A stretch of 64,000 nucleotides of DNA from Phycisphaerales bacterium (GCA_029242715.1 JAQWTL010000020.1:372001-436000); one strand, 5' to 3'. Shown: positions 16,569 to 25,956, counted from the stretch's first letter. Notes: a model not told the origin generated them from the letters alone. A program made the numbers and translations.

Positions 16569-17006
16569 TCAGTCTCCCTTCCAGTCACTCCCACGCCCCT
16601 TCTTTACATCACCACGCCGCCGCTTCTCATCCAGCCGACGTCGTTTGCTTGCGCGAGTAGCCTTGGTGGGAACTCGTTTCTTCTTCGTTGCCAAAGTTGC
16701 ACGAAGCAGATCACGAAATCGCTCTCTTGCAAGTTCGCGATTTGTCACCTGTGAACGGCTCTCTTCACAGGACACGCGAAGCAGGCCTTCCTTGTTGATG
16801 CGAGAAGCAAGGCCTTGCTGAAGCCTCTCCTGCTGCTCAGGTGTCAACGCCCTGGATTGAGCAATATTGAAACACAGCGTCACTCGGGTCTCGACCTTGT
16901 TGACGTGCTGACCACCGGGACCAGTCGCCCTGGAAAATTCCAGATGAACCTCATCACCCGGAATACTGAGAGACGAGGTCACCTGGATATCGTCCTGTGA
17001 TGACAT
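16569..17006 (-). CDS. arfB: Peptidyl-tRNA hydrolase ArfB (ribosome rescue)
   Basis: 145 residues. ArfB (YaeJ) enters the A site of ribosomes stalled without a stop codon and hydrolyses the peptidyl-tRNA. The release-factor GGQ motif is present as FSRATGPGGQHVNKVETRV, followed by SRSQVTNRELARERF, and the very basic C-terminal tail (KKKRVPTKATRASKRRRLD) is the element that threads into the empty mRNA channel. The frame is open much further upstream, but that part would overlap the divergent sigma gene leader and is not protein-like. The ATG at 17006 gives normal length. Confidence 0.93.
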   Translation of the reverse strand: MSSQDDIQVTSSLSIPGDEVHLEFSRATGPGGQHVNKVETRVTLCFNIAQSRALTPEQQERLQQGLASRINKEGLLRVSCEESRSQVTNRELARERFRDLLRATLATKKKRVPTKATRASKRRRLDEKRRRGDVKKGRGSDWKGD

Positions 17007-17090
17007 GGATGGGCTCCGACGGGCCAACTGGGACAAGTTTGCTTGTCGAGCAGGCCCCCAGAGCCTAACGTGGAGATCCGGAGCAAGGCC

Positions 17091-17780
17091 ATGGCCAAGC
17101 AGAGACAAAGCAAAGAGGCTTTTCCAGCAACCCAGATGACCTGGATCAACGCCCGGCTTGATGAAGGCGTAAAAGGGCGTCGAGATGTAGCCCAGCACCT
17201 CATGGAGGTCTACGCCGAACCACTCCGAATCTACCTCCTTGGCTCCAGCTTCAGATCAGCAGGCGAGCCTGAAGAGCTCATCAATGGCTTTTTTGCCAAT
17301 CGCCTGGCCCGTGAGGACTATCTGGAGGGCTGGAGAGCCAGCGAGAAGAGACTGCGGCGATGGCTGATCAATGGCCTGATTTTTTACATCAAAGAAGAAT
17401 TCCGGCGCCAGAAGCGTGGAGGCTCGCCTCTCTCTGAAGAAGCTGAGGCCAACCTTGAGGATCCGGAAGACCAGTACCGGGCATTCGACCAAGCCTGGGC
17501 AGCTTCCATCGTGAGACGAGCCATGTCAGAAGCGGCTGCTCGCTGCAAGGAAGAAGACCTTGAAGCCCATTGGGACATCTTCGTGAGACACCACGTACAA
17601 CAGCAACCCTACGCAGTCTGCTGCCAGGACCACGGCGTGGATGCCGCGCGTGCAGCCGTCATGGCTCGTACTGCTGCGACACGTTTCCGGGAAGCTGTTC
17701 GAGATCAGGTTTCACTGGATGGTGCAGATGAAACCAAGATTGATGATGAACTTGCCGGCCTGAGGAGTTTGCTGCAATGA
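17091..17780 (+). CDS. ECF-like sigma factor of the planctomycete FPxT type
   Basis: 229 residues. It opens with FPATQMTWINARLDEG, equivalent to the FPxTxWS opening of a sigma group common in Planctomycetes. Then come EPEELINGFFANRLAREDYL (region 2.2-like), EGWRASEKRLRRWLINGLIF and IKEEFRRQKRGG (region 2.3/2.4-like). The C-terminal part (PYAVCCQDHGVDAARAAVMA) corresponds to the region 4 helix-turn-helix but is diverged. GGAG seven bases before the ATG at 17091 sets the start, rejecting an upstream TTG. The stop overlaps the next start (ATGA). Usual partners of this group, such as a protein kinase, are replaced here by an unknown protein and an SGNH-like protein. Confidence 0.75.
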   Translation: MAKQRQSKEAFPATQMTWINARLDEGVKGRRDVAQHLMEVYAEPLRIYLLGSSFRSAGEPEELINGFFANRLAREDYLEGWRASEKRLRRWLINGLIFYIKEEFRRQKRGGSPLSEEAEANLEDPEDQYRAFDQAWAASIVRRAMSEAAARCKEEDLEAHWDIFVRHHVQQQPYAVCCQDHGVDAARAAVMARTAATRFREAVRDQVSLDGADETKIDDELAGLRSLLQ

Positions 17781-18244
17781 TGACCCCAGCACCTACTACT
17801 TCCTATAAGCCAGATCCTGATTCCAACCTGGATCATTCAACAGTTTCACATTTGCTCGGCATGGCCGCTGGCCCTCCAGTCCGACCAGCTGATGCACTTG
17901 CCGTTCGCATGCAGGGCGACGATGGACAGGCCTGGGCAATCAAGACACTTGCCAAGCCGCCTATTGAAGATCTGGACAACAAATCATTACTCAAGCCGCC
18001 AGTCGACCTGGAGACTCTCCGACTTCTGCATCGCATGGGCAAACGCCACTTTCACGATGCCAAAGATGGAGACGAGCAGCATGCAGGTCTGCTTTGGTAT
18101 CTGACCGCCATTGCCATAGCCATGGTGGATCACGATGAACTACTCTCCAGCCAGCCACGGCAGGAAGTCGTGGATGCCATTCTGGTCGTTGCGGATGCCT
18201 TGCCCAACCCATGGCGTGCTCGCCTTGAAGCAGTAGATACTTGA
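17777..18244 (+). CDS. Unknown protein between sigma factor and SGNH-like gene
   Basis: 155 residues and no family recognised. It has no signal peptide or membrane span. The N-terminal 30 residues are Pro/Ser/Thr-rich and probably disordered, and the rest is predicted helical, with RLLHRMGKRHFHDAKDGDEQ and LLWYLTAIAIAMVDHDELL. It overlaps both neighbours by four bases (ATGA at 17777, TTGA at 18241), so the three proteins are probably made in fixed ratio. Size and position would suit a cytoplasmic sigma regulator, but nothing in the sequence shows this. Confidence 0.75.
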   Translation: MMTPAPTTSYKPDPDSNLDHSTVSHLLGMAAGPPVRPADALAVRMQGDDGQAWAIKTLAKPPIEDLDNKSLLKPPVDLETLRLLHRMGKRHFHDAKDGDEQHAGLLWYLTAIAIAMVDHDELLSSQPRQEVVDAILVVADALPNPWRARLEAVDT

Positions 18245-19194
18245 ATCGAATGTTAAGAAGAGAACATGCAACCTGGCCTGCAACCCTGTGCCTTCTGGCC
18301 TGTTTTCTGCTTGTTGCCGCCACCAATCGTTTCTTTCCAGAAGACCAGACAACCCCATCTGACTCGAACCATCCCCTGGATCGAGTAGCGATCATTGGCG
18401 CCAGTGCCTCCTCGGGATGGGGAGTGCTGCTTCGGTACATGAATGACAAGAACATGCTCTCTACACAAACCATCTCGATGAGTGACATCATCGAAGAGGT
18501 GATCCTTGATGATGATGCCCAGGTGACTGGAGAAGGAAATGGCATGTTCTTCATGTCACCCCTTCGAACTGGCACATATCAGATCGAGACAACCAAGAAA
18601 GCACAGCCAACACTGGTGTTCGCACTCGACTATCTCTTCTGGTACGGATACGGAAACAGAGATGTCAAGGGAGAGCTCATTCCAATGGGCGATCTGGGCA
18701 AATCCACTCGACTGGCTTTACTTGAAGAAGGCCTGAAGAACCTTGACACTTTCTCATGCCCGTTGGTCGTCGGCGACTTCCCGGATGTTTCCGATGCCGT
18801 CGGCTACATGCTCTCCGCAAGCCAGGTTCCGTCACCCGCTACATTGAAGGCATTGAACGCTCGGGTCCAGGAATGGGCCTCAAAGCGACCGAATGTGATC
18901 GTTGTCGAGATGTCCAAACTGGTGAAGGACATGCGATCAGATCAGGTCTTCAAGATTGGTCGCCAGCAATGGCCTCGTGGTTCGAAATCACAGTTCATGC
19001 AACAGGACAATCTCCATCCAACACTGGACGGGCTCATCGTGCTGATCCAGGAGGCTGGCGATCAACTCGCCGCTCATCATGACGACATTGAGATCGTTGA
19101 ATTTGATTTCAACCTGAAAGCTGTACGGGACCGTCTCTATGAAGCACGACGCCCGGAGGGAATGACGTCGAAGCCCTATACCGGCAGAAACTGA
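18241..19194 (+). CDS. SGNH/GDSL-like protein with N-terminal membrane anchor
   Basis: 317 residues from a TTG overlapping the previous stop (an ATG three codons later is the alternative). A basic start and one hydrophobic segment (PATLCLLACFLLVAATNRFF) indicate a signal anchor. Block I of SGNH hydrolases may be DRVAIIGASASSGWG (Ser in the G-x-S context), and block V is DNLHPTLDGLIVL with the Asp/His dyad. The Gly and Asn blocks are harder to place (LVFALDYLFWYGYG), so activity as an esterase is a tentative call. In this operon it could be the envelope-facing part of a sigma-controlled response. Confidence 0.7.
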   Translation: MNRMLRREHATWPATLCLLACFLLVAATNRFFPEDQTTPSDSNHPLDRVAIIGASASSGWGVLLRYMNDKNMLSTQTISMSDIIEEVILDDDAQVTGEGNGMFFMSPLRTGTYQIETTKKAQPTLVFALDYLFWYGYGNRDVKGELIPMGDLGKSTRLALLEEGLKNLDTFSCPLVVGDFPDVSDAVGYMLSASQVPSPATLKALNARVQEWASKRPNVIVVEMSKLVKDMRSDQVFKIGRQQWPRGSKSQFMQQDNLHPTLDGLIVLIQEAGDQLAAHHDDIEIVEFDFNLKAVRDRLYEARRPEGMTSKPYTGRN

Positions 19195-19225
19195 CCTCGA
19201 CCACGCATTGGTCTATGATTCGTTG

Positions 19226-20017
19226 ATGGGCGAATCATCACCGAATCCCATGAGATCATCCTCGAAGAATGCGCTGGCAAAGGCAGCAGAAGCTTTTCGC
19301 GCATCGGGGCCTGCAGGCATGCTGGCCATTGCGTGGACAGCCATGCCCGCCATCCTTGGCTTCGTCCTCCTGGCAAAACTGGGCCCCGTCTCAGAGTGGC
19401 TCACCGCTCAGGGATACCTCGGCATTCTGATCTACATGGCCGTGTTCGCAGTAACGGCAGGCTTTGGCCTGCTGCCAACATATGCACAGGCCATCCTTGG
19501 CGGATGGGTTTTCGGAACAGCCATCGGGATCCCGGCTGCTCTGGTTGGATTCACGGTTGCTGCGGCGATCGGCTGGAGTCTGGCCCGCATGATCTCCGGA
19601 AGCCGAGTCGAACATCTTCTGAGAAAACATCGCAAGGCAGATGCGATTCGCAAGGCACTCATCGGCCGCAGCACTCTGCGTACCTTCGGCATCATTACGC
19701 TGATTCGAATCCCACCCAACTCCCCCTTCGCATTGACCAATCTGCTCATTGCCGCCTGTGGCGTACGACTGGGCATGTGCATCCTGGCAACGGCAATCGG
19801 CATGCTTCCCAGGACCGCCATAGCAGTCGTATTTGCTGCCGCCGCTCAATCAACTGGAGCCAAGGACATTCAGACCTTTGTGAAAGATGGCCTGGGTATC
19901 TGGGTACTCATCTGTGGCGTTGTGGTGATGCTGATCGTACTCATGATCATCACCTCCATCGGCCAGAAGGCCCTGGATCGGATCACCGCAGAAGATAGTG
20001 CCCACGACCCAGCATGA
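19226..20017 (+). CDS. VTT/DedA-type (TVP38/TMEM64) membrane protein
   Basis: 263 residues with about six hydrophobic segments. The SNARE-associated (VTT) domain is indicated by FGLLPTYAQAILGGWVFG, WSLARMISGSRVEHLL and the re-entrant-type LIRIPPNSPFALTNLL with its Arg and Pro residues. DedA/VTT proteins act in lipid scrambling or undecaprenyl-phosphate recycling in other organisms. No ribosome binding site decides among TTG 19208, ATG 19226 and ATG 19250; the middle one is used. It ends four bases from the convergent small lipoprotein gene. Confidence 0.85.
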   Translation: MGESSPNPMRSSSKNALAKAAEAFRASGPAGMLAIAWTAMPAILGFVLLAKLGPVSEWLTAQGYLGILIYMAVFAVTAGFGLLPTYAQAILGGWVFGTAIGIPAALVGFTVAAAIGWSLARMISGSRVEHLLRKHRKADAIRKALIGRSTLRTFGIITLIRIPPNSPFALTNLLIAACGVRLGMCILATAIGMLPRTAIAVVFAAAAQSTGAKDIQTFVKDGLGIWVLICGVVVMLIVLMIITSIGQKALDRITAEDSAHDPA

Positions 20018-20020
20018 TGC

Positions 20021-20221
20021 TCAGCGATGACCTGGCTTCCAGTATTCCAATTGACTGCTCTTGATGTTGAGCGATTCCGCCAATCGGTCATTGGCCTCCC
20101 ACGGATTGTAGGGGGCACTGTGATTTTGACAGCCGTTCAAGCATGCAGCCACGGCAACCAGAACCACGGTGGGCTTAAGACGACTCCGTGAAACACAACC
20201 CGATCGTGACCGACTCTTCAT
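20021..20221 (-). CDS. Small lipoprotein
   Basis: 66 residues. A strongly basic start (KSRSRSG...RSRLK), a short hydrophobic stretch (PTVVLVAVAACL) and NGC at residues 29-31 form a lipoprotein signal, leaving a mature peptide of about 36 residues with no recognised family. It starts 27 bases after the DoxX gene and ends next to the convergent VTT gene, which supports a real gene of defined length. The ribosome binding site is weak (GAG). Confidence 0.6.
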   Translation of the reverse strand: MKSRSRSGCVSRSRLKPTVVLVAVAACLNGCQNHSAPYNPWEANDRLAESLNIKSSQLEYWKPGHR

Positions 20222-20248
20222 GATCTCAGTATATGGGAACCGATTTTT

Positions 20249-20641
20249 CTATTTCTTCATGGCCGGAGCTGGACCGTCAAAGCTGACAGGCCCGACACCA
20301 TTGGCAACCACCATGCAGAGTCCTCCGATCAAGGCGAGGTTCTTCATGAAGTGGATGAATTGGACCTCGTCACCATTCGGCGAATGAAAAATCACGGTCG
20401 TCGGAATGAGGAACAGGATCAGCAGCACGGCCCCCCATCGAGCCTTGATTCCAAGGATGATCGCAATGCTGCCCAGGAGCAGGAACACGATCGCCCCCAG
20501 CAGGAAGATGCTGGGAATCGGAATACCTTTCTCGCCCATCATTTTGGCTGTTGCTTCAAAGCCCCGGATGTCCTTGATCGCGGACCATAGAAAGATGGCG
20601 GCGAGGAGGATGCGTCCAACAAGTGGGAGAAGTGCCTGCAT
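20249..20641 (-). CDS. DoxX-family membrane protein
   Basis: 130 residues with four membrane spans, the DoxX layout. GRILLAAIFLWSAIKDIRGF at the start and PIPSIFLLGAIVFLLLGSIA are typical, and the loop NGDEVQFIHFMKNLALIGGL matches the conserved F-x-K-N-x-x-x-x-G-G of the family. DoxX-like proteins take part in redox stress responses or form thiosulfate:quinone oxidoreductase subunits; no partner is visible here. The small lipoprotein lies directly downstream on the same strand. Confidence 0.88.
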   Translation of the reverse strand: MQALLPLVGRILLAAIFLWSAIKDIRGFEATAKMMGEKGIPIPSIFLLGAIVFLLLGSIAIILGIKARWGAVLLILFLIPTTVIFHSPNGDEVQFIHFMKNLALIGGLCMVVANGVGPVSFDGPAPAMKK

Positions 20642-21063
20642 GGTTGAAGGCTCCGGGAGGTTCGAGCGAGGTACTGGCTGCTATCGGCACAACCGGTATC
20701 CTCGCTCAAGCACTCCCGCCATCACTGCTGAGTATGGCCCTGGTCTGGATTGCTCCTCTAAGGCGATTCCTCAGCAGGAATGCCATTCACAAGGACATTC
20801 GTGGGCGACAGAAGGCCGCCATCGGCCTGGAAACCGCTCTCGAGAATTCCACCATCTGGCACGTCCTGGTTCCATGACTCCGAATTCAAGGATCCAGCCT
20901 TCGATATCTTGGCCGATGCTGTTGTCCACTTGAAGGCTGGCATTGAAGGCGACATTCCAACAAATGGCTGCCGCCCATTTCAAGACAGTCCTTCAGAATG
21001 AGGGGCGAGTCCAAGAACGCCGCTTTTCAGGCATCCTGCTTCCGTCATGTGACCATTGTCGTT
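20642..21063. other. Intergenic region without a supported gene
   Basis: 422 bases between the DoxX start and the stop of the RND exporter, both on the minus strand. Several short frames (for example 20758-20955 and 20771-20983 minus, 20780-21001 plus) cross it. The two minus frames overlap in different phases and could be remnants of one decayed gene, but no family is recognisable. No hairpin with a T-tract was seen. Confidence 0.5.
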
Positions 21064-23601
21064 CTAGTGAAACTTTATCCGTTCACGTAACGCCAACAAG
21101 GATGGCAGAAGCACCACGACAGCAAGCATGCAGGCTGCGGAACCGAGCGCCATGACAATGCCCAGACTTCGAAGCCCCTTGTGCTCTGCAATTACAAGAC
21201 AACCGAAACCAATCATGGTCGTCATTGACGTCAGCACGACTGCCCGGCGTGTTCCACCGAATTTGAGTCGGTCAGGCCCACCTTCTTTCCAGCGATGAAC
21301 CATGTGGATACTTCCGTCGATGCCCAGGCCTACAAGAATCGGGGCTGCAAAGAAATTGGCCATGTTGAAGGAGACCCCCAGAAACGCCATCGCCCCGACC
21401 GTCCACCATAAACCGATGCAAAGGGTCACAAGGCACACAACCACATCCATCAGGTTCCAGAAGGTAAGCGTCGTGATCACTGCAATCAAGACAAGTGCCA
21501 GAACCATCATTGTGATAAATGCATCACGCATCGCATCCAGCGACTCATAGTGTGTAATCGGAACACCCGTGACATCCGGCGCTATTTCTCGAACTTCCTT
21601 GACGAATCGCCCCATCGCGTCGTAATCCCAGATGTTTTCTGTCGGATGAAGCATTACAAGAAACCGACCACGCTCTGACAACAACTGACCACGCATTTCA
21701 CCGGGCAGCGATTCCCGCAATGCAAGCGCATCACCTTTACGAATGGAACTCAGGAAAATGTCGAGTTCCCTGGCATTGTTCAGAACCACCTCGGAACTGC
21801 CATCGCCCCTGCTTATCAATGAGCGAACACTCGCAGCAAGAGCCTTCATCATTCCTGTTGAATCTCCGGCCATGGGAGCCAGAACATCCAATGACGAGAG
21901 GATCATGTCCAAGCTCTCATTCACTGCCGGCATGTCCACCGTGGTCTCAATGACCTCGCAGGATTGAAGGTCTGCTCTCAACACATGGCGATCAGGATCG
22001 ATCTGACCCAACAACGTACTGACACTCTGTATCCGGCCAATCGTGGGACGATTTGCTGCCTGTCGTTCCAGTGATTCGACATCCTCCCTGGTATCTACGA
22101 CTGCTGCCGCAAACCAGCTGGCAGAATCTGCATCTTCCGTGATTCGGCGTTCCCATCGTGCCGATTCGATGCCGGTTGCCTGAAGTTCAAGCAAGTTCCG
22201 TTCGAAGCCGATGGCCAGCGATAATGGAATCAGGGCGACGGAAACCAACAAGGCAATGGAGACGATCAGCACGGGACGGTGGGAAAGCCGATCAGCCCAA
22301 TCGACATCTGTTCCAGCCAGGCGTTCGAGCCTTGGACGAGGTGTCCGATCCGTCACTGACAGCAGTGCCGGAAGCACGCTTGACATTGAAAGGAAACAGA
22401 GAAGCAAACCTACACCGGCAATAACCCCCAGTTCTCGGAGTCCCTGGAAATCAGTGAACCAGGCAACGAAAAAAGTAGCGCTCGATGTCAAGACAGCTGC
22501 TGAATTCCCTCGGATGACCGTGGCATAGAGACCTCTGATTGAACCCGCAGGTCCACGCTGACGCCGAAATTCCGCGTATCGACTGATCACGTGAACACCG
22601 AAATCCATGCCCACGCCAATGAGAACCAGCATGAATACGATGCTTAACAGATTCAATTGCCCGACCATGAGACCCACTGCGCCATAGGTCCATCCTGCTG
22701 CACAGGCAAAGGCCACCATGGCAAGCATGGGCCGCCGTGCTGTTCGAAGAACAAGCATGATCACAAGGCCTACAAGCACGACAGCCAGAAGCGCTGCACG
22801 AAACATGTCGCGATCAGATGTCGCCATTTCATCTGCTTGCAGCACAGGCTTTCCTGTCAAACCAAGATCCACTCCAGGAAATCTGAGCCTGGCTGATTCC
22901 AGGATTTCACGGACTTCCCTGAGAGGCGTGTTGATTACACCAAGCGTTCCATAATCCTTTGGAGGCATGACCCCGATGAAGAGAAATCTGCCACTCTCCG
23001 ATATCAGCGGCTGAACCGTCATCACAGGCGGACCCTGGACCAGCCAGGTTACTACTGTCAGGACTGATGCCATTCTCTCGCGGAGGTCACTGGGTTCCGG
23101 CATGGCAACTGAAAGTACTGAAGATAACTCAATGGCAAGCATTGACAGGATGTCGCCATCCTGAATCGGAGCCGCCAGTAATGAACAGGCTGAAACGATT
23201 ATCTTCAATTCATCCGTCACCATCGAACGGGATGCCATTGCAAGTTGCTCTTGCGGAGAAATCCCACCATGTATCCGGCCGAGATTTTCCTGTGATCCAA
23301 GCGTGTCCTGAACCCAGGCAGCACATCCCGTGGCATCACCGGTTGATTCCTCGATATCGATCACGACCCACATGCGTTCCATGTCACCAAACTCATCGAT
23401 GAGTTGGTGATATGCCTGCATGTAAGGCACATCCGGAGCAATCAGATCATCGGTATTCGCATTGAGCGAGATCGTGAAAGAACCAACAATGAACCCAGCA
23501 ATTGCCAAGACCATTCCACAGGCAATCACAAGCCACGGGTGAGAAAGCACCGTTCTGGCCAGGAACCCATAGGCTCGATCCTCAATCGCCCGCATGTTCA
23601 T
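21064..23601 (-). CDS. RND/MMPL-superfamily exporter, HpnN-like
   Basis: 845 residues with the two-fold RND layout: one span near the N-terminus, a large periplasmic loop, five spans, a second large loop, and the final five spans. The paired signatures are VLIGVGMDFGVHVISRY in the first half and LVGLGIDGSIHMVHRW in the second, with the membrane Asp of the proton relay; LTSMTTMIGFGCL closes the second bundle. Relatives move hopanoids and other lipids to the outer membrane. No hopanoid synthesis genes are nearby, so the cargo is open. TTG 23604, ATG 23601 and ATG 23595 are possible starts with no deciding ribosome binding site. Confidence 0.88.
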   Translation of the reverse strand: MNMRAIEDRAYGFLARTVLSHPWLVIACGMVLAIAGFIVGSFTISLNANTDDLIAPDVPYMQAYHQLIDEFGDMERMWVVIDIEESTGDATGCAAWVQDTLGSQENLGRIHGGISPQEQLAMASRSMVTDELKIIVSACSLLAAPIQDGDILSMLAIELSSVLSVAMPEPSDLRERMASVLTVVTWLVQGPPVMTVQPLISESGRFLFIGVMPPKDYGTLGVINTPLREVREILESARLRFPGVDLGLTGKPVLQADEMATSDRDMFRAALLAVVLVGLVIMLVLRTARRPMLAMVAFACAAGWTYGAVGLMVGQLNLLSIVFMLVLIGVGMDFGVHVISRYAEFRRQRGPAGSIRGLYATVIRGNSAAVLTSSATFFVAWFTDFQGLRELGVIAGVGLLLCFLSMSSVLPALLSVTDRTPRPRLERLAGTDVDWADRLSHRPVLIVSIALLVSVALIPLSLAIGFERNLLELQATGIESARWERRITEDADSASWFAAAVVDTREDVESLERQAANRPTIGRIQSVSTLLGQIDPDRHVLRADLQSCEVIETTVDMPAVNESLDMILSSLDVLAPMAGDSTGMMKALAASVRSLISRGDGSSEVVLNNARELDIFLSSIRKGDALALRESLPGEMRGQLLSERGRFLVMLHPTENIWDYDAMGRFVKEVREIAPDVTGVPITHYESLDAMRDAFITMMVLALVLIAVITTLTFWNLMDVVVCLVTLCIGLWWTVGAMAFLGVSFNMANFFAAPILVGLGIDGSIHMVHRWKEGGPDRLKFGGTRRAVVLTSMTTMIGFGCLVIAEHKGLRSLGIVMALGSAACMLAVVVLLPSLLALRERIKFH

Positions 23602-23704
23602 CAATTCGGTTGCTACACAGGGCGTGTGCCGAGCGAAGCCTCCTGCTTACATCGTGTTACCAATCTTGAGCTGATGCTGAGTCTGGCAAACAAGCCAACA
23701 TGCA

Positions 23705-24244
23705 TCAGTCGGAACCAACGGCCTCTGCTTCGAAGGTTCGCTTTGCCTGTTCATACGCTTCCAGATCGCCGGGATCGGTCTCAACCAGGCCACTTCGCAG
23801 TTGATTGTAGGCCTCCGCCAAAGAGGCATCTTCCGAGAGTCGGCCACGGAAGGCAATTGCAGATTCCCAGAGCGGAGACCCCACCCTGTAAAGATGCACA
23901 TGCACGAGAAAACGGTTTTCACGAGCAAGCGTAAACAGTCGCCTGCCAGGCACACCCTGCTCTCCGTGGCAGCGATATCCAATGGCCTTCAGAGGCTGGA
24001 TCGTCTCACCGGAGTGCATCATTTCCTGCACGCCGATCAGAAGGTCGAGAACAGGTCGAGCCATCAGTCCTTCGACTGAAGTCGAACCAATATGAGCACA
24101 TTCAATGATGCGTTCAGGGCACGTCTCCCTGATGCGTTCCAATTCAGCCGAAGCCAATTCCGACCAGCATGGGTCATGGGCGACCAGCGCCACCTGACCT
24201 GGTTCCAGTCCTGTCATCGTCTCGACCAGATTTGAATCACCCAC
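23705..24244 (-). CDS. GrpB/UPF0157-family protein
   Basis: 179 residues. The family's nucleotidyltransferase-like signatures are visible: IECAHIGSTSVEGLMARPVLDLLIGV (IEHIGSTSVPGLxAKPIIDI in relatives), GRRLFTLARENRFLVHVHLYR and LWESAIAFRGRLSED. Members are often found fused to CoaE or standing alone, and function is not settled. The start is GTG with GGAG eight bases upstream. It lies 38 bases after the acetolactate synthase gene on the same strand and may be co-transcribed. Confidence 0.9.
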   Translation of the reverse strand: MGDSNLVETMTGLEPGQVALVAHDPCWSELASAELERIRETCPERIIECAHIGSTSVEGLMARPVLDLLIGVQEMMHSGETIQPLKAIGYRCHGEQGVPGRRLFTLARENRFLVHVHLYRVGSPLWESAIAFRGRLSEDASLAEAYNQLRSGLVETDPGDLEAYEQAKRTFEAEAVGSD

Positions 24245-24282
24245 GAGGATTGCTCCAGTTCAACAAGAACCAATTCATGAGC

Positions 24283-25956
24283 CTAGTGCTGCCGCTCTGC
24301 TCGGATAGTCTCGCACAATTCCATGTTATGCGAATAATCCACAACCATATCAACGAGAACCGGGCCTGGTGTCTCGAGAGCCTCACGCAAAGCGGAGGCA
24401 ATATCGCCAGATCGAGTGATACGCATGCCTGAAGCCCCGAATGCCTCGGCAAATTTGACGATATCTGGCTCGCCGAATTGGTCCCCGAATCGACGGCCAT
24501 ACTTCAATTGCTGCTGTATTCCAACCATGTCATAGGTCCCATCTCGCCAGACCACGTGTACAAAATCAGTCTTGAGCCGGACAGCAGTCTCCAGTTCCAT
24601 GGCAGAAAAGAGAAAACCCCCATCCCCGGACATCGAGATGACCTTCTCTCCAGGCCTGACCAAGGCCGCTGCGATTGCCCAGGGCAGAGCCACTCCGAGC
24701 GTCTGCTGGCCATTGCTGAAAAGCAGTCGATTGGGCTCATAGGAGAGGAAATATCGAGCCATCCAGATATAGACCGAGCCCACATCGCATGTGACCGTGG
24801 TCTTGTCATCGACTATCTGATGAAGCGCGTGGATGAACTGGAGTGGATGAATGGGCCCCTCTTCAGATGCCTTGCAGGAACAATCGATGAATTGGCCATA
24901 ACCCTTCACAAGCTCGCTCACGATCGGGGCGTCCATCACCGCATGCCTTGAATCAATCTGCTCAGTCAGACGCTCAATCGTTGCACCAATATCTCCGATG
25001 AGCTCGAGCTCGGGGTGGTATCTCTCACGGATCTGGGCCGGCAATGGGTTGATGTGAATGATGTCAGCTGTTGCATCAGTACACCAGATTTCAGGGTCGT
25101 ATTCGATCTCATCAAAGCCAATCACGATGATGAGATCAGATTTGGCAAGAAGATCGTCACCAGTCTGGTTACGAAAGAGTCCAACCCGACCCAGAAAACA
25201 GCCGACAAGATCCCTTGCAATCACACCTGCAGCTTCAAAGGTCCCAACGACAGGCAATGGATACCTTCGAAGGAGAGATCGGACTGCCTCCGTTGTACGT
25301 GGATTTGAAACAGCACGCCCGAGCAGAAGCATCGGCAGTTTGGCCTTGGAAATTCTCTCCGCAACTTCACGGATTGCTTCTTCGTCTGCAGGTCCTGACA
25401 TCGGCAATGACTGTGATGCCAGTGGAGTACCACTGGCTTCTTGCAACATGAGGTCATATGGCAAGCTGACAAACGAGGCGCCTGGCCTGGGTGCCACCGT
25501 AGCGCGGAATGCATTGGACATGGTGGATGCCACGCTGTCTGCAGAGCGAATACTGACCGCATGCTTCGTAACTGGCCGCATCAGACCCACGTTGTCCAAC
25601 GTCTGATGAGTTTCGAGGTTCTCCATTGATGAAGCCACGGAACCAGACAGCGCAACCATCGGATGCCCTTCCGCAGTAGCCGTAACCAGTCCGGTCGCAA
25701 GATTTGATACACCTGGGCCAGATGTGGTCAGGCAGACTCCTGGCCGGCCGGTCAGTCGGCCGATTCCACCGGCAATGAATGCAGCATTCTGTTCATGACG
25801 ACAGACAACGAATTCCGGAGTTCCTTCAGCCAGTGCCTCCATGAGCGGATCAATCTTGGCCCCTGGAATTCCAAAGACATGAGAAACGCCCTCCGCCTCC
25901 AGACAACGGACAACCAGTTCCGCTGCATTGATTCCGGCAAAGTCCTTCTTGAACAT
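24283..25956 (-). CDS. alsS: Catabolic acetolactate synthase (TPP enzyme)
   Basis: 557 residues. It condenses two pyruvates to acetolactate using thiamine diphosphate. The N-terminal PYR domain has FGIPGAKIDPLM and CRHEQNAAFIAGG with the catalytic Glu; the central domain has GLFRNQTGDDLL and IGFDEIEYDP, which are characteristic of AlsS rather than anabolic IlvB; and the PP domain has SGDGGFLFSAMELETAVRL with WRDGTYDM, where Asp takes the metal-ligand place as in AlsS. No FAD-type IlvB features or small subunit are present. GGGAG lies six bases before the start. No acetolactate decarboxylase gene is in the window. Confidence 0.9.
   Translation of the reverse strand: MFKKDFAGINAAELVVRCLEAEGVSHVFGIPGAKIDPLMEALAEGTPEFVVCRHEQNAAFIAGGIGRLTGRPGVCLTTSGPGVSNLATGLVTATAEGHPMVALSGSVASSMENLETHQTLDNVGLMRPVTKHAVSIRSADSVASTMSNAFRATVAPRPGASFVSLPYDLMLQEASGTPLASQSLPMSGPADEEAIREVAERISKAKLPMLLLGRAVSNPRTTEAVRSLLRRYPLPVVGTFEAAGVIARDLVGCFLGRVGLFRNQTGDDLLAKSDLIIVIGFDEIEYDPEIWCTDATADIIHINPLPAQIRERYHPELELIGDIGATIERLTEQIDSRHAVMDAPIVSELVKGYGQFIDCSCKASEEGPIHPLQFIHALHQIVDDKTTVTCDVGSVYIWMARYFLSYEPNRLLFSNGQQTLGVALPWAIAAALVRPGEKVISMSGDGGFLFSAMELETAVRLKTDFVHVVWRDGTYDMVGIQQQLKYGRRFGDQFGEPDIVKFAEAFGASGMRITRSGDIASALREALETPGPVLVDMVVDYSHNMELCETIRAERQH

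Noticed and set aside
20758-20983. Two overlapping minus-strand frames that might be a frameshifted small gene upstream of the DoxX gene.
   Set aside because: No family resemblance or ribosome binding site; composition alone cannot support a gene or pseudogene call.
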